From: Candidatus Colivivens caballi
GTDB lineage: Bacteria; Bacteroidota; Bacteroidia; Bacteroidales; Bacteroidaceae
Assembly: GCA_018065565.1 (NCBI GenBank)
Contig: JAGHSZ010000060.1
Span: 1-64,000, forward strand
DNA: 64,000 nt
Direction of reading: 5' to 3'
Position numbers and translations under genes: made by a program
Shown here: positions 35,655 through 44,600 of the stretch, piece after piece
Layout of the letters: each line of letters starts with the position of its first letter
Numbering within the stretch: position 1 is the first letter of the stretch
The notes under the pieces: model-generated
What the model was told of the DNA's origin: nothing
The model's database searches: none
What the model saw: only the letters and a program-made list of their open reading frames with translations

Positions 35655-37463
35655 TTACGGTTGGTCAGCCGTGTCGGCCGAAGCCGGTGCGTTGTTGGTT
35701 GCTTTGGTTGAGTCAACAGGAGGTGCCACTGCGCTGGTGGCAGTCTGTTTGATGTCGGCAATCTGCAACTGAACTTCGCCGCGCTTGTAGATGTTTTCTT
35801 CGATTGTATAGACAATGTCGAACGACTGTTTTGTCTTGATGTATCGTGCCTGTGAACTTTGTCCGAATGCAATGCCGTTCATCACATTGCTTGAATTGGA
35901 ATCGACCAGTTCGAGTTTTATGTGTTCCTGTTCACGGCCGACCACCTTGCTGGTTCCGTAGTCATAGACCTGACGGGTGCAGAACACCGGCTTCGGGTTG
36001 TCAGGACCGAATGGGCGCATGCGTTTCAGGTCGTTGTGGAACTTATTGGTGATGTCACGGAAGTGGATTTCTGCATCGATGTCGAGGGTTGGAAGGGTTG
36101 TCTCGTGATTGATGTTGTTTGCTACATATTCCGTGAAGCGGCTGGTGAATTTGTCGATGTTTTCCACCTTCATTGACAAGCCGGCAGCGTAGGTGTGACC
36201 GCCAAAGTTGTCGAGCAGGTCGCGGCACTGTTCGATGGCTTTATAGACATCAAAACCTGTGACGCTGCGAGCAGAACCCGTCACTTCGTCGCCAGTGCGT
36301 GTAAGTACTACTGCTGGGCGATAGTAGAGTTCGGTGAGGCGTGATGCCACGATTCCGATGACGCCTTTATGCCATGACTCGTTGTAGATGACGATAGCGC
36401 TGCTTTCCTTTTTGTCGTCGAGTTCGTAGATGGTCTTGACCAGCTGGCTTGCCTCTTCGGTCATCTTCTTGTCGAGTTCCTTTCGCTCGTCGTTGTACTG
36501 GTCGATCTGCTGTGCCATGAGCATTGCTGTGTCTTCGTCGTGCTCAATGAGCAGCGACACCGACTCCTTGCCGTTCTGCACACGGCCCGAGGCATTGATG
36601 CGTGGACCAATTTTGAAGATGATGTCGTTCATGTGGATGTCCTTGTCGGAGAGTCCACACACATTGATGATGGCCTTGACACCAGTTGACGGATTGTTGT
36701 TGAGCTGCTTGATGCCGTGGAATGCCAGGATGCGGTTTTCCCCGATGATTGGCACAATGTCGCTGGCGATGCTGATGACCACAAGGTCGAGCAGCGGAAT
36801 GAGTTTGCTGAATGCAATGCCATTGCTGAGGGCAAAAGCCTGCATCAACTTGAATCCGACACCGCATCCCGAAAGGTTCTTGTCGGGGTATGTCGCATCT
36901 TCGCGCTTGGCGTTGAGGATGGCGACGGCTGGTGGGAGGACTTTGTCGGGCACATGGTGGTCGCAGATGATGAAGTCGATGCCGAGTGTCTTGGCATATG
37001 CGATTTCATCATTGGCCTTGATGCCACAGTCGAGAATGATGATGAGTTTGACTCCTGATTCGGCTGCATACTCTATTCCTTTTCTTGACACTCCGTAGCC
37101 TTCGTCGTTGCGGTCGGGAATGTAGTAGTCGATGTTGGAATAGAACTGTTGCAGGAAACGATAGACCAGTGCCACTGCCGTACATCCATCAACATCGTAG
37201 TCTCCGTAGATGAGTATTCGCTCCTTCTTGCCCATTGCTTCGTTCAGACGCTCCACTGCCAGATCCATGTCGGTCATCAGGAACGGGTCGTGAAGGTCGT
37301 GAAGTTGTGGTCGGAAGAACCGTCGTGCCTCGTCTTCGGTGGTGATGCCTCTGCGGATGAGCATACGGGCCAGCACAGGACTGATGTTCACACCCTCAGC
37401 CAGATGCTGGGCTGCTGTCTGTTCCTGTTCGGTCGGAGCCACATAGTTCCATTTGTAATTCAT
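35655..37463 (-). CDS. recJ: single-stranded-DNA-specific exonuclease RecJ
   Basis: The 602-residue DHH-family 5'-3' exonuclease trims single strands in recombination and mismatch repair. Motif I GDYDVDG (residues 87-93), motif III CDHH near 165 and the downstream DHHA1 domain with GGHTYAAGLS supply the metal site. A C-terminal OB-fold region contacts DNA. The last 30 residues are Ala/Pro/Thr-rich and probably disordered. It is the first gene of the run recJ-recQ-TPR-DAHP synthase-trpS. A possible -7 element (TAACTTTG) lies at 37552-37559. Repeat array 4 lies further upstream. Confidence 0.96.
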   Translation of the reverse strand: MNYKWNYVAPTEQEQTAAQHLAEGVNISPVLARMLIRRGITTEDEARRFFRPQLHDLHDPFLMTDMDLAVERLNEAMGKKERILIYGDYDVDGCTAVALVYRFLQQFYSNIDYYIPDRNDEGYGVSRKGIEYAAESGVKLIIILDCGIKANDEIAYAKTLGIDFIICDHHVPDKVLPPAVAILNAKREDATYPDKNLSGCGVGFKLMQAFALSNGIAFSKLIPLLDLVVISIASDIVPIIGENRILAFHGIKQLNNNPSTGVKAIINVCGLSDKDIHMNDIIFKIGPRINASGRVQNGKESVSLLIEHDEDTAMLMAQQIDQYNDERKELDKKMTEEASQLVKTIYELDDKKESSAIVIYNESWHKGVIGIVASRLTELYYRPAVVLTRTGDEVTGSARSVTGFDVYKAIEQCRDLLDNFGGHTYAAGLSMKVENIDKFTSRFTEYVANNINHETTLPTLDIDAEIHFRDITNKFHNDLKRMRPFGPDNPKPVFCTRQVYDYGTSKVVGREQEHIKLELVDSNSSNVMNGIAFGQSSQARYIKTKQSFDIVYTIEENIYKRGEVQLQIADIKQTATSAVAPPVDSTKATNNAPASADTADQP

Positions 37464-37551
37464 TGTATGATGTCATTTTTTTAATATCTTTTATAGTTGA
37501 AATCGCCTTCTCTGTCTGCTGGTTTGGAGACGATGCGCATAAATCGGCAAA

Positions 37552-37559
37552 CAAAGTTA
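37552..37559 (-). promoter_or_regulatory. possible -7 element for recJ
   Basis: TAACTTTG on the minus strand lies about 90 bp before the recJ start. No good -33 box was found. The remaining sequence from 37560 to 37824 shows no gene that I can support. Confidence 0.35.
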
Positions 37560-37824
37560 CGCATTTTTTGTGAAATGGTAACTATCGCGAGGGCTAAAAC
37601 TGCATTTTTTATCTATGATAAAGCATGAAAGAATGCATATTGCCGTTTTGAGGGTCTGTTTTTTGTGGGCGGTGAAATGCACCGCATGGTTGAGGACTGC
37701 CTGTGAGGAACTGTGCCGGCAGCATTCCGACACCCTCTTTTCATGCTGCAAAGTGCATGTGAAGGGGTGTATGCCATCGGTCTGTACATTCTTGCGGCAT
37801 ATCCCAAAAAACAAATGTCTTTAC

Positions 37825-38030
37825 GAGCGCTCGTAAATGCCTTGACGAACGCTCATGTTTTCCCTCACGAGCGCTCGAAGATTGAAAAAGGTGTACACCT
37901 TACGAAATTTTGGTGTACACCTTTCTGTCGTTTGGTGTACACCTTTTTTCAGGAAGGTGTACACCTTTTTCAATTATCGACCGCACGATTTACAATTTAT
38001 GAGCGCTCGTGAGATAAAACATGAGCGTTG
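37825..38030. repeat. 22-bp grid palindrome array 4
   Basis: Left GAGCGCTC-type units start at 37825, 37847 (GAACGCTC) and 37869. Core GGTGTACACC units start at 37890, 37912, 37934 and 37956, and all four palindromes are perfect. Right units start at 37979 (GACCGCAC), 38001 and 38023 (GAGCGTTG). Every centre-to-centre step is 22 bp. This is the cleanest copy and a good reference for orientation: the whole array reads as the reverse complement of array 1. It lies between recJ and the DUF2807 gene. Confidence 0.93.
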
Positions 38031-38054
38031 GTGTGGCAATCCTGATGTATAACA

Positions 38055-38091
38055 CAAAAGTGCCGCAAGCAGGAAACTTGCGACACTTTTG
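38055..38091 (-). terminator. hairpin after the DUF2807 gene
   Basis: CAAAAGTG pairs with CACTTTTG and, inside, CGCAAG with CTTGCG around a CAGGAAA loop, with one mismatch between the two stems. It lies about 50-90 nt past the stop codon. It has no proper T-run outside the stem, so termination is only probable. Confidence 0.4.
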
Positions 38092-38141
38092 TTGGGTGAT
38101 TCTGGAAGGCACACTCTTCTTGTTGGAAGGGGCTGCTCTTC

Positions 38142-39014
38142 TTAGATAACTTTCTTTGCGTGGAGATGCTTGGTGGTGATAAGTCCCAGTGCGCTTTTGC
38201 CACGGATGAGCTGGTCGGCATTGCCTTCGATTTCGATTTCTCCGCTGCCTGTTGATTCGACGGAAATCTGCTTGCAGTCCACTTCGAGGTCGATGTCGCC
38301 AGCACCTTGTGACATTGCCTTGATGGTGTCGGCCTGTATGTCGCAGTCGATGTCGCCTGCGCTGGTAGCTGAGAAGTCAGCATATTTCACGCCTGACACT
38401 TTGCGAAGGTCAATGTCGCCTGCGCCTGATGTTTCAGCCCACAGGTTGCTGGCTGTGAGCCGGCGCACCTTGACATCGCCTGCACCCGTGCATGAGATGT
38501 TGATGTTTCCGCATGTGATGTCGTTGAGGTCGATGTCACCGGCTCCCATGCTCAATATCTTGATGTCGCCGAATGTGGTGCCGTTGTGAGTGTCGAAGTC
38601 GCCTGCACCAGAGATGCTGATGAACGAGAGTGTTGGTGCATAGACATAAAGGCGTATGCTTGGCACTTCCCTCAGACCTTTCGATTCGTTGCCTGTCGCC
38701 ACGAGTGTCGGTTTCTTGTCGAACTCCATTGGATTCTCAATGTTGAAACTATATTCATCGATGGCTTTCTCGTTGCCCTTTGCTACCACTTTGAAAGTGT
38801 CGCTCTGTATGTAAACGATGTTGACATTTGCGTCCGACTCAATGTTCACAAAGTCCTTCATGTCGTACTCTTTTGTAGTGACTTCACCCCAGTACTTTGA
38901 GTTGCGGTATTCGTCGTCGAGGTCCTCTCGTCTGTCGCATGCTATGCACGAACTGACGATAATCGATAGCAATGTAGATGCTGCTATTGCTTGTACAGTC
39001 ATTGATCTTTTCAT
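38142..39014 (-). CDS. DUF2807 (head-GIN) envelope protein
   Basis: The 290-residue exported protein has a signal peptide ending in a Cys-containing segment (SSCIACD), so it may be a lipoprotein. From about residue 130 a G-A-G-D-I/F/V motif recurs every 21-22 residues (GAGDFD, GAGDID, GAGDVK, GAGDID, SAGDID, GAGDID, GSGEIE), each with short strands between. This is the DUF2807 fold, a right-handed beta-helix-like stack often annotated as 'auto-transporter adhesin head GIN'. Its role is unknown. It lies 66 bp after the GntR gene at the end of the ABC operon, which suggests envelope-stress or transporter-linked expression. Confidence 0.85.
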   Translation of the reverse strand: MKRSMTVQAIAASTLLSIIVSSCIACDRREDLDDEYRNSKYWGEVTTKEYDMKDFVNIESDANVNIVYIQSDTFKVVAKGNEKAIDEYSFNIENPMEFDKKPTLVATGNESKGLREVPSIRLYVYAPTLSFISISGAGDFDTHNGTTFGDIKILSMGAGDIDLNDITCGNINISCTGAGDVKVRRLTASNLWAETSGAGDIDLRKVSGVKYADFSATSAGDIDCDIQADTIKAMSQGAGDIDLEVDCKQISVESTGSGEIEIEGNADQLIRGKSALGLITTKHLHAKKVI

Positions 39015-39080
39015 AAATGGTTGATGGTTTTAGAATTTGGTTATGCGGTTCAATTGACAACCAGCAGTTATGCAATTGAC

Positions 39081-39434
39081 TTACGCATCTCTCAGCAGTT
39101 CGAGAAGTTCCTTCTTCGTGATGCCGAGTGTCTTCATTGTCTGAAGCAGGTTCGGTATCACTTCGTCGATAAACTCCTTGCGGCGTTCTTCGCGGATGTT
39201 GTCCTTCGCCCCGTTGCATACAAAGTATCCAAGTCCTCGGCGCGTGTAGATGATATCGTGCGATTGCAGCCAGTCGAATGTCCTCATCACGGTGTTGCTG
39301 TTCACTTCAACCATTCCCGCCACTTCTCGTACGGAAGGGATGCGTTCGTCATCGGCATACTTGCCGGCAAGTATCTCTTCGCAAATATAGTCAGCAATTT
39401 GTAAATAAATGGCTTTGTTTCCTGTGAAATTCAT
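39081..39434 (-). CDS. GntR-family (YtrA-type) transcriptional regulator
   Basis: The 117-residue regulator has an N-terminal winged helix-turn-helix (about residues 1-75, with IPSVREVAGMVEVNSNTVMR, the typical GntR signature) and only a short helical tail. It has no ligand domain, which defines the YtrA subgroup. Such regulators usually repress the ABC transporter operon that contains them. Here it is third, directly after the permease: the permease stop ends at 39436 and the GntR ATG begins at 39434. Autoregulation of the operon is likely but inferred. Confidence 0.9.
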   Translation of the reverse strand: MNFTGNKAIYLQIADYICEEILAGKYADDERIPSVREVAGMVEVNSNTVMRTFDWLQSHDIIYTRRGLGYFVCNGAKDNIREERRKEFIDEVIPNLLQTMKTLGITKKELLELLRDA

Positions 39435-39435
39435 T

Positions 39436-40383
39436 TTATTTGTTGAATTTAGTGGTTAATTGACCTTTTTTGTAAAGTAGATATGCACCAATCCACATTG
39501 CAATACCGCATACGATTGACAGTATGTTGATTCCAACCATCCATGCATTCATCCCTTCGAAGAATCGGAGTACATCATCGTCTGACATGTTACTATGCTG
39601 GTCAACATGCATTCCTATGATGATTACAACTGCGATAATTACTACGGCGATTATGATTTCTGCAATTTGTTGGAGTATATAGGTGATAGGGATGTTGTAC
39701 TTGTAAATGATGGAGTTGAAGATGGCGTACAGTCCTGTCTGGAATATCAATGAGCAGAAGAATGTCCATCCGAATTGCAGGAAAACTTGTGAAAATGCAG
39801 TAAATGCATTGCTGTTGCTTGCCATTGCGAACTCATCTTGTGCCTCATGATTGTCAACGGGAATTGTGGCTGTGGCAACATTCTGGATGGAGAAGAAATC
39901 GCTGCGGAACATCTCGCCCAGCAAACTTCCCGTATATTCTGGTCCGAAAGTAAAGTAAGATGCCAATGCATTCAGTCCATCGCAAATTGCTGTAGCAGCT
40001 AAGAATGCAACGATTGTGCCGAAGATGCAGATTGTGAAGTGCCAAGCATATTTTTCCAGGGTTGTGGCTGGCAGCGTGAAGTGGGTGGTTCGTCCCTGCT
40101 TGTTGCGAAGTGGGTGGAGCAGACATGCCGACATGATTATGACTGCATTTACTCCCACAATAAGGATGTAAAGGGTAGTGCGCCACAGACGGTTGTCGAG
40201 CATCAAACCTGTTGCTCCTTGCTTCGAAATCTCGAATGTGCCCCAGCGAAGCATGAATGAAATGAGTACGATTGACAGTATAGCTGCTGCGAGTACGATG
40301 AACATGTTGGTGTAGAACTTGCGGTTGATGGTCAAGTCCCATTTTGCATAGTTTAGATAACGACTGCTATTGAAATTATTCAT
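39436..40383 (-). CDS. ABC transporter permease, GntR-linked
   Basis: This 315-residue membrane protein has about six hydrophobic segments (for example around residues 30-50, 75-95, 115-135, 200-225, 235-255 and 285-305). A large, probably extracytoplasmic, loop lies between the third and fourth (about 140-195). It has no match to known import permeases, but the position between an ABC ATPase and a YtrA-type GntR regulator identifies it as the membrane partner, probably an exporter. It lies 19 bp after the ATPase gene. The substrate is unknown. Confidence 0.78.
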   Translation of the reverse strand: MNNFNSSRYLNYAKWDLTINRKFYTNMFIVLAAAILSIVLISFMLRWGTFEISKQGATGLMLDNRLWRTTLYILIVGVNAVIIMSACLLHPLRNKQGRTTHFTLPATTLEKYAWHFTICIFGTIVAFLAATAICDGLNALASYFTFGPEYTGSLLGEMFRSDFFSIQNVATATIPVDNHEAQDEFAMASNSNAFTAFSQVFLQFGWTFFCSLIFQTGLYAIFNSIIYKYNIPITYILQQIAEIIIAVVIIAVVIIIGMHVDQHSNMSDDDVLRFFEGMNAWMVGINILSIVCGIAMWIGAYLLYKKGQLTTKFNK

Positions 40384-40402
40384 ATATTTGTCCTCCTTCG
40401 GT

Positions 40403-41128
40403 TTATTTTGTTGTTACTTGGTTCTTGCTTCCTTCCAGTATGTTGTTAAATGCACTTTCGAGATTGATTGGCTCGTTGTCGCCGAAGAGTTCGTCCATTC
40501 GGCAGTTGAGCAGCAACTGGTTCTGGTCGATCATTGTCACATGGTCAAGCAGCAGTTCGACATCGCGCACCTGGTGAGTTGAGATGATGAGGGTCTGGTC
40601 TTCGCGGAGGCTGCTTGCTACGATTTTGCGGAACTGACTCTTCGATGGGATGTCGAGTCCGTTGGTTGGTTCGTCCATGAGCAGGAGAGGAGCCTGGGTT
40701 GCAAGTGCGATGCACATATATACTTTCTTCTTCTGACCCATTGACAACGCTCCGAGGTTGATGTCGCTTGGCATTTCGAACGCTTCAAGACATTTTTGCA
40801 GGAGCGTTTCGTCAAATCGAGGATAGAACGGACGGATGCGTGCCACGAACTTGCTGAGCATGATAGATGGCATGTTGTACTCTTCTGGTACGATAAACAT
40901 CTCTTCGAGCACTTCTGGACGGCGCTCGATTGTTGAAATTCCGTTGTAGGTGACTGTGCCATGTTGAGCACGCAAAAGTCCTACCATAAGATAGAGCAGT
41001 GTGCTCTTTCCTGTACCGTTCTTGCCGAGGAGTCCATAGATGCCGGGCTCGTTGTAACTTAGGGAGAAGTTTTCCAGTACATTCATGCCTTTTTTGTAGC
41101 CGAATGTGATGTTGCTAATTTCTAACAT
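40403..41128 (-). CDS. ABC transporter ATP-binding protein
   Basis: The 241-residue ATPase has Walker A GKNGTGKST (residues 35-43), signature LSMGQ (128-132) and Walker B LLLMDEPTNGLD with catalytic Glu153. The signature has SMGQ instead of SGGQ, common in exporter-type ATPases of this class. It is first in an operon with a permease, a YtrA-type GntR regulator and a DUF2807 protein. A good promoter (TTTG, 20 bp, TACCTTTG) lies at 41243-41274. The transported substance is not apparent; antibiotics or envelope lipids are usual for related systems. Confidence 0.92.
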   Translation of the reverse strand: MLEISNITFGYKKGMNVLENFSLSYNEPGIYGLLGKNGTGKSTLLYLMVGLLRAQHGTVTYNGISTIERRPEVLEEMFIVPEEYNMPSIMLSKFVARIRPFYPRFDETLLQKCLEAFEMPSDINLGALSMGQKKKVYMCIALATQAPLLLMDEPTNGLDIPSKSQFRKIVASSLREDQTLIISTHQVRDVELLLDHVTMIDQNQLLLNCRMDELFGDNEPINLESAFNNILEGSKNQVTTK

Positions 41129-41242
41129 GATGTTTCCTTATTTATTTATTAAATGTGTTGATTTGTTTGTTAATGAATTTTGTTGCGTCTTGTCGTTCAG
41201 ATTTTTACTACTGTTGGGGTGTACTACCTTACTATGACACTG

Positions 41243-41274
41243 CAAAGGTATGGCACTTTTTCGAAACTGCCAAA
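41243..41274 (-). promoter_or_regulatory. promoter of the ABC-GntR-DUF2807 operon
   Basis: On the minus strand, TTTG (41271-41274), a 20-bp spacer and TACCTTTG (41243-41250) fit the phylum consensus. A perfect 16-bp palindrome, TTTTTTCGCGAAAAAA, lies just upstream at 41295-41310 and could be a regulator site. The rest of the 534-bp gap contains no gene that I can see. Confidence 0.55.
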
Positions 41275-41522
41275 TGTTTTTGCAACTTTTTTTGTTTTTT
41301 CGCGAAAAAAATCGCTTTTTCGTTCTTTTTTGTGCTTGTTCGTCGTTTTGTGTTGCCAAAAATGACAGTTTAGGTGGCAGAAGGTGGCATATACCAGTGG
41401 TTTATGCAGGATGATGTGTCACATGAAGATGATTGTGCCAGCTGATGGCACTTTCAGCAACATCAGTTGCCGTTGCTCTGACTGGCAAACAAAATGAAGC
41501 GTAGATGCCTTTTTATAAGGTG

Positions 41523-41541
41523 TATTGATAAAATATCAATA
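41523..41541. promoter_or_regulatory. palindrome upstream of tamB
   Basis: TATTGATA, a 3-base AAA centre and TATCAATA form a perfect inverted repeat, 30 bp before a possible -7 element. It resembles an operator, but no regulator can be assigned. Confidence 0.35.
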
Positions 41542-41570
41542 AAAGCGATGGCGAATTCGGATTTTTTGAG

Positions 41571-41578
41571 TAATTTTG
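41571..41578 (+). promoter_or_regulatory. possible -7 element for tamB
   Basis: TAATTTTG matches TAnnTTTG and lies 85 bp before the tamB ATG. No -33 box is visible at the expected spacing. Confidence 0.35.
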
Positions 41579-41662
41579 TGCCGAATTATGTATTGAAGCC
41601 ATTGATGGCGCAGTTGATGCTACGGCTGATGCATTGATGACTTGCCCCATAGCACATCATAG

Positions 41663-44600
41663 ATGAGCACGAAGAAATTGATAAAGCGAACAGGAATGAC
41701 CCTTATGTGGGTGGTGCTGGCACCGGTGGTACTGGTGCTTTTGCTGTTTGTTGCGCTTTACATTCCTCCTGTTCAGAAATGGGCAGTCGATAAAGCAGCC
41801 GAAACCCTGTCTGAAGAGATGGGATGGAAGGTCAGCGTGGAGCGTGTTCTGCTGAAATTTCCTCTCGACCTAAGTATTGGTGGAGTGAAAGCCATTGAGG
41901 ACGAAGAAGGCAATGCGCACCGTGGTGAATACATCCTTGACAGTGAAGAACTAACACTCACTGTGAGTATATTGCCGCTGTTTCATGGTGAGGTGGCGAT
42001 TGACGAAGTGCGCCTGACCAACACTGACCTCAACACATTCGACTTGATTCCTTCGGTTGTTGTCAGTGGGCATGTGGGGGAACTCAGTACACGCCAAGTG
42101 TCGATGCTGTTGGAAACTGGAGGCGCAGTCGTACCTGAACTCAACCTGAAACATTCCGACCTGCAAGTCGTCATTCCCGACTCAGTGCCAGAGGACACCA
42201 CAGAGGAAAGCGAAGAACCTCCGTTCTTAAAGAGCATTGATGTGAAAAACATAAACATCAATGATGTGGCTTTCCGCCTTGTCCTACCTCCAAGTGCAGC
42301 GCCAACCACGATGAACACCTTGCTTGGCAATGCCCATGTCACTTGTCAGCTTGACCTTGAAAACGGCAATTATTATGTAAACGACCTCAACATTCTCGAC
42401 AGTCGTCTCAATTACGACACCAGTCTTCCCAAGGCTTCAATAACTTCTGCTTTGTTTGATGCAAACCACATCGGTCTCGACAGTATCTCCATCAGTGTCG
42501 ATTCCGCTGCCTATCTGGCAACTGGTGACATCTATGCGCACATCAAGCATATTTCAGCTAACGAACAGTGTGGCTTGTCTGTCAACGAACTCAACGGTAC
42601 ATTCCGCATGAATGACAAGCAGATGACCCTCGACCAGTTCACTGTTTCTACTCCAAACTCATCAGTGAAGGCTGACATGCAAATGGACCTCAATGCATTC
42701 GACGAAGTTGATCCGGGTAGTTTCACAGTCAATGCTTCCGGCAATGTCGGACTGAACGACATCATGCCTTTCGCACAAGATTATGCCAGTGTGATAGGCA
42801 AGTCGCTTGGAGGTCGTTCGCTCACATTCGACATAAATGCCGATGGCAATTTGCAGTCGCTCAATGTCGAACATCTGTCTGCTGTATTGCCTGGGGCACT
42901 GACCATCAAAGCATCGGGAACCTTGACCGACTTGCTGAACCCTGATGGCAATATCGGAGCCGATATGATGATGAATGTCAAGGGCGGCAATATGCGTTTC
43001 ATCAAGGATTTTCTCCCAGCAGATGTCCGCAACAGTTTCAACATACCAAATGGCACCAGTCTCGATGGCAGCGTGTCAATGCTGAATGGACTGTTGAAGG
43101 CAAATGTCAAGCTGGGGGCAGGCAAGTCGCTGGCTCGGCTGATTGCTGATTACAACATCAACACCTCGGCCTATCGGGTTGACCTTGATGCCCGTCAGTT
43201 CCGTATCGACCACTTTGTACCTCTTGCAGAACCAGCAATGGTTACAGGCCGTGTACGTGCCAAGGGACAGGGTTTCGACTTTGATTCACCTCGCACTTAT
43301 ACTGATGCCGATGCCAATATCAAGTTTGCCCAGTATGGTGACTATTATCTGACAAATGCTGCCGCAGTTGGCAGTTTGAAACGACATACTCTTGGAGTGA
43401 ACATCGACACCGATGATCCTCGTCTGCAATCACACATCACACTCGACGGAACAATGACGGGCAAGGGCGTGGATGCCGACCTCGTGCTTGATCTCCCGTT
43501 TGCTGATGCCAAAGCACTCGGGCTGAGTGCCGATCCGCTCACTGCCACTGCTACTCATGGAACGATGAAGGCTTCGAGCAACTTCGGCGATTTGTTCCTT
43601 GTTGATATGACAGTACAGGGAGTGCAGGTGGCTATCAACGAAAAGGACAGTCTGGTGACTGACCTATTCGATGTCTATGCTCAGAGCACTGCCGACTCCA
43701 CGGCAATCACTGCCAAGACTGGCGACTTCTACTTCGATTTGCATTCACCGAACAACCTGTTCCGACTGATTGAACAGTATCAGAAAGTGGGAACGGCTGC
43801 AACTGAACAGATGAAGAACCGTGCACTCAGTCTTGATAAACTGAAAGAAATCATGCCTGTTGCTGAACTGCATGCTAACATCGGTTCGGACAATCCAATA
43901 AGCAAGTTCCTTGCATTGCAGGGCTATCGCTACGGCGAGGTTGTGGCAGACCTCCGTACATCAAAAGAGTATGGATTGCAGGGTGGGGCACATGCCTATA
44001 ACTTCTATTCCGATTCAATCAAGATTGACACCGTGTATTTCGACATTCAGCAGGATTCGACCCATTTGGCTCTGCGCTCGGGAGTGGCTTGCAGCGAGCA
44101 GGAGGCTCTGCCTGCTTTCACCGCACATGTCAACGGAAATATGTCGCCTCGTGATGCCGACCTGCGCCTTGACTTTTTCGATGGCAACGGCAAACAGGGA
44201 CTTGACCTCGGACTGCTGGGTGTGATTGGCGAAGACAGCGTGCTTCACATGAGGATGTATCCTGAGCAGCCAATCATAGGCTTTACTAAATTCAATGTCA
44301 ATCCCGACAATTATATAGATGTACATAAACATAACCGCGTGTTTGCCGATGTGTTCCTTCAGTCGGCAAGCGACAGTTGTAATGTGTCCATCAAGGCCAA
44401 TCCCGATGATGAGCAGATGCAGAATGTCATGGCGGTCATCAAAAACCTCAATTTGGAACAGTTGCTCACCATCATGCCGTTCGCACCTAAGATGGCGGGT
44501 AACATCGGACTGACGGCAAATTATGTGCAGACAACTGAGAACTACAGCGTGGAAGGTATGGTGTCCGCCGACAACTTTACATATGAATCCGTATGGCTTG

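Noticed and set aside
37713..38012. Plus-strand frame of 99 codons, and a similar one at 53896-54153 on the minus strand
   Set aside because: Both are translations of the 22-bp arrays, with no protein-like composition outside them.
41435..41451. GTGCCA/TGGCAC hairpin as a terminator or operator
   Set aside because: The stem is only six pairs, without a T-run or a gene end nearby; it is likely chance.
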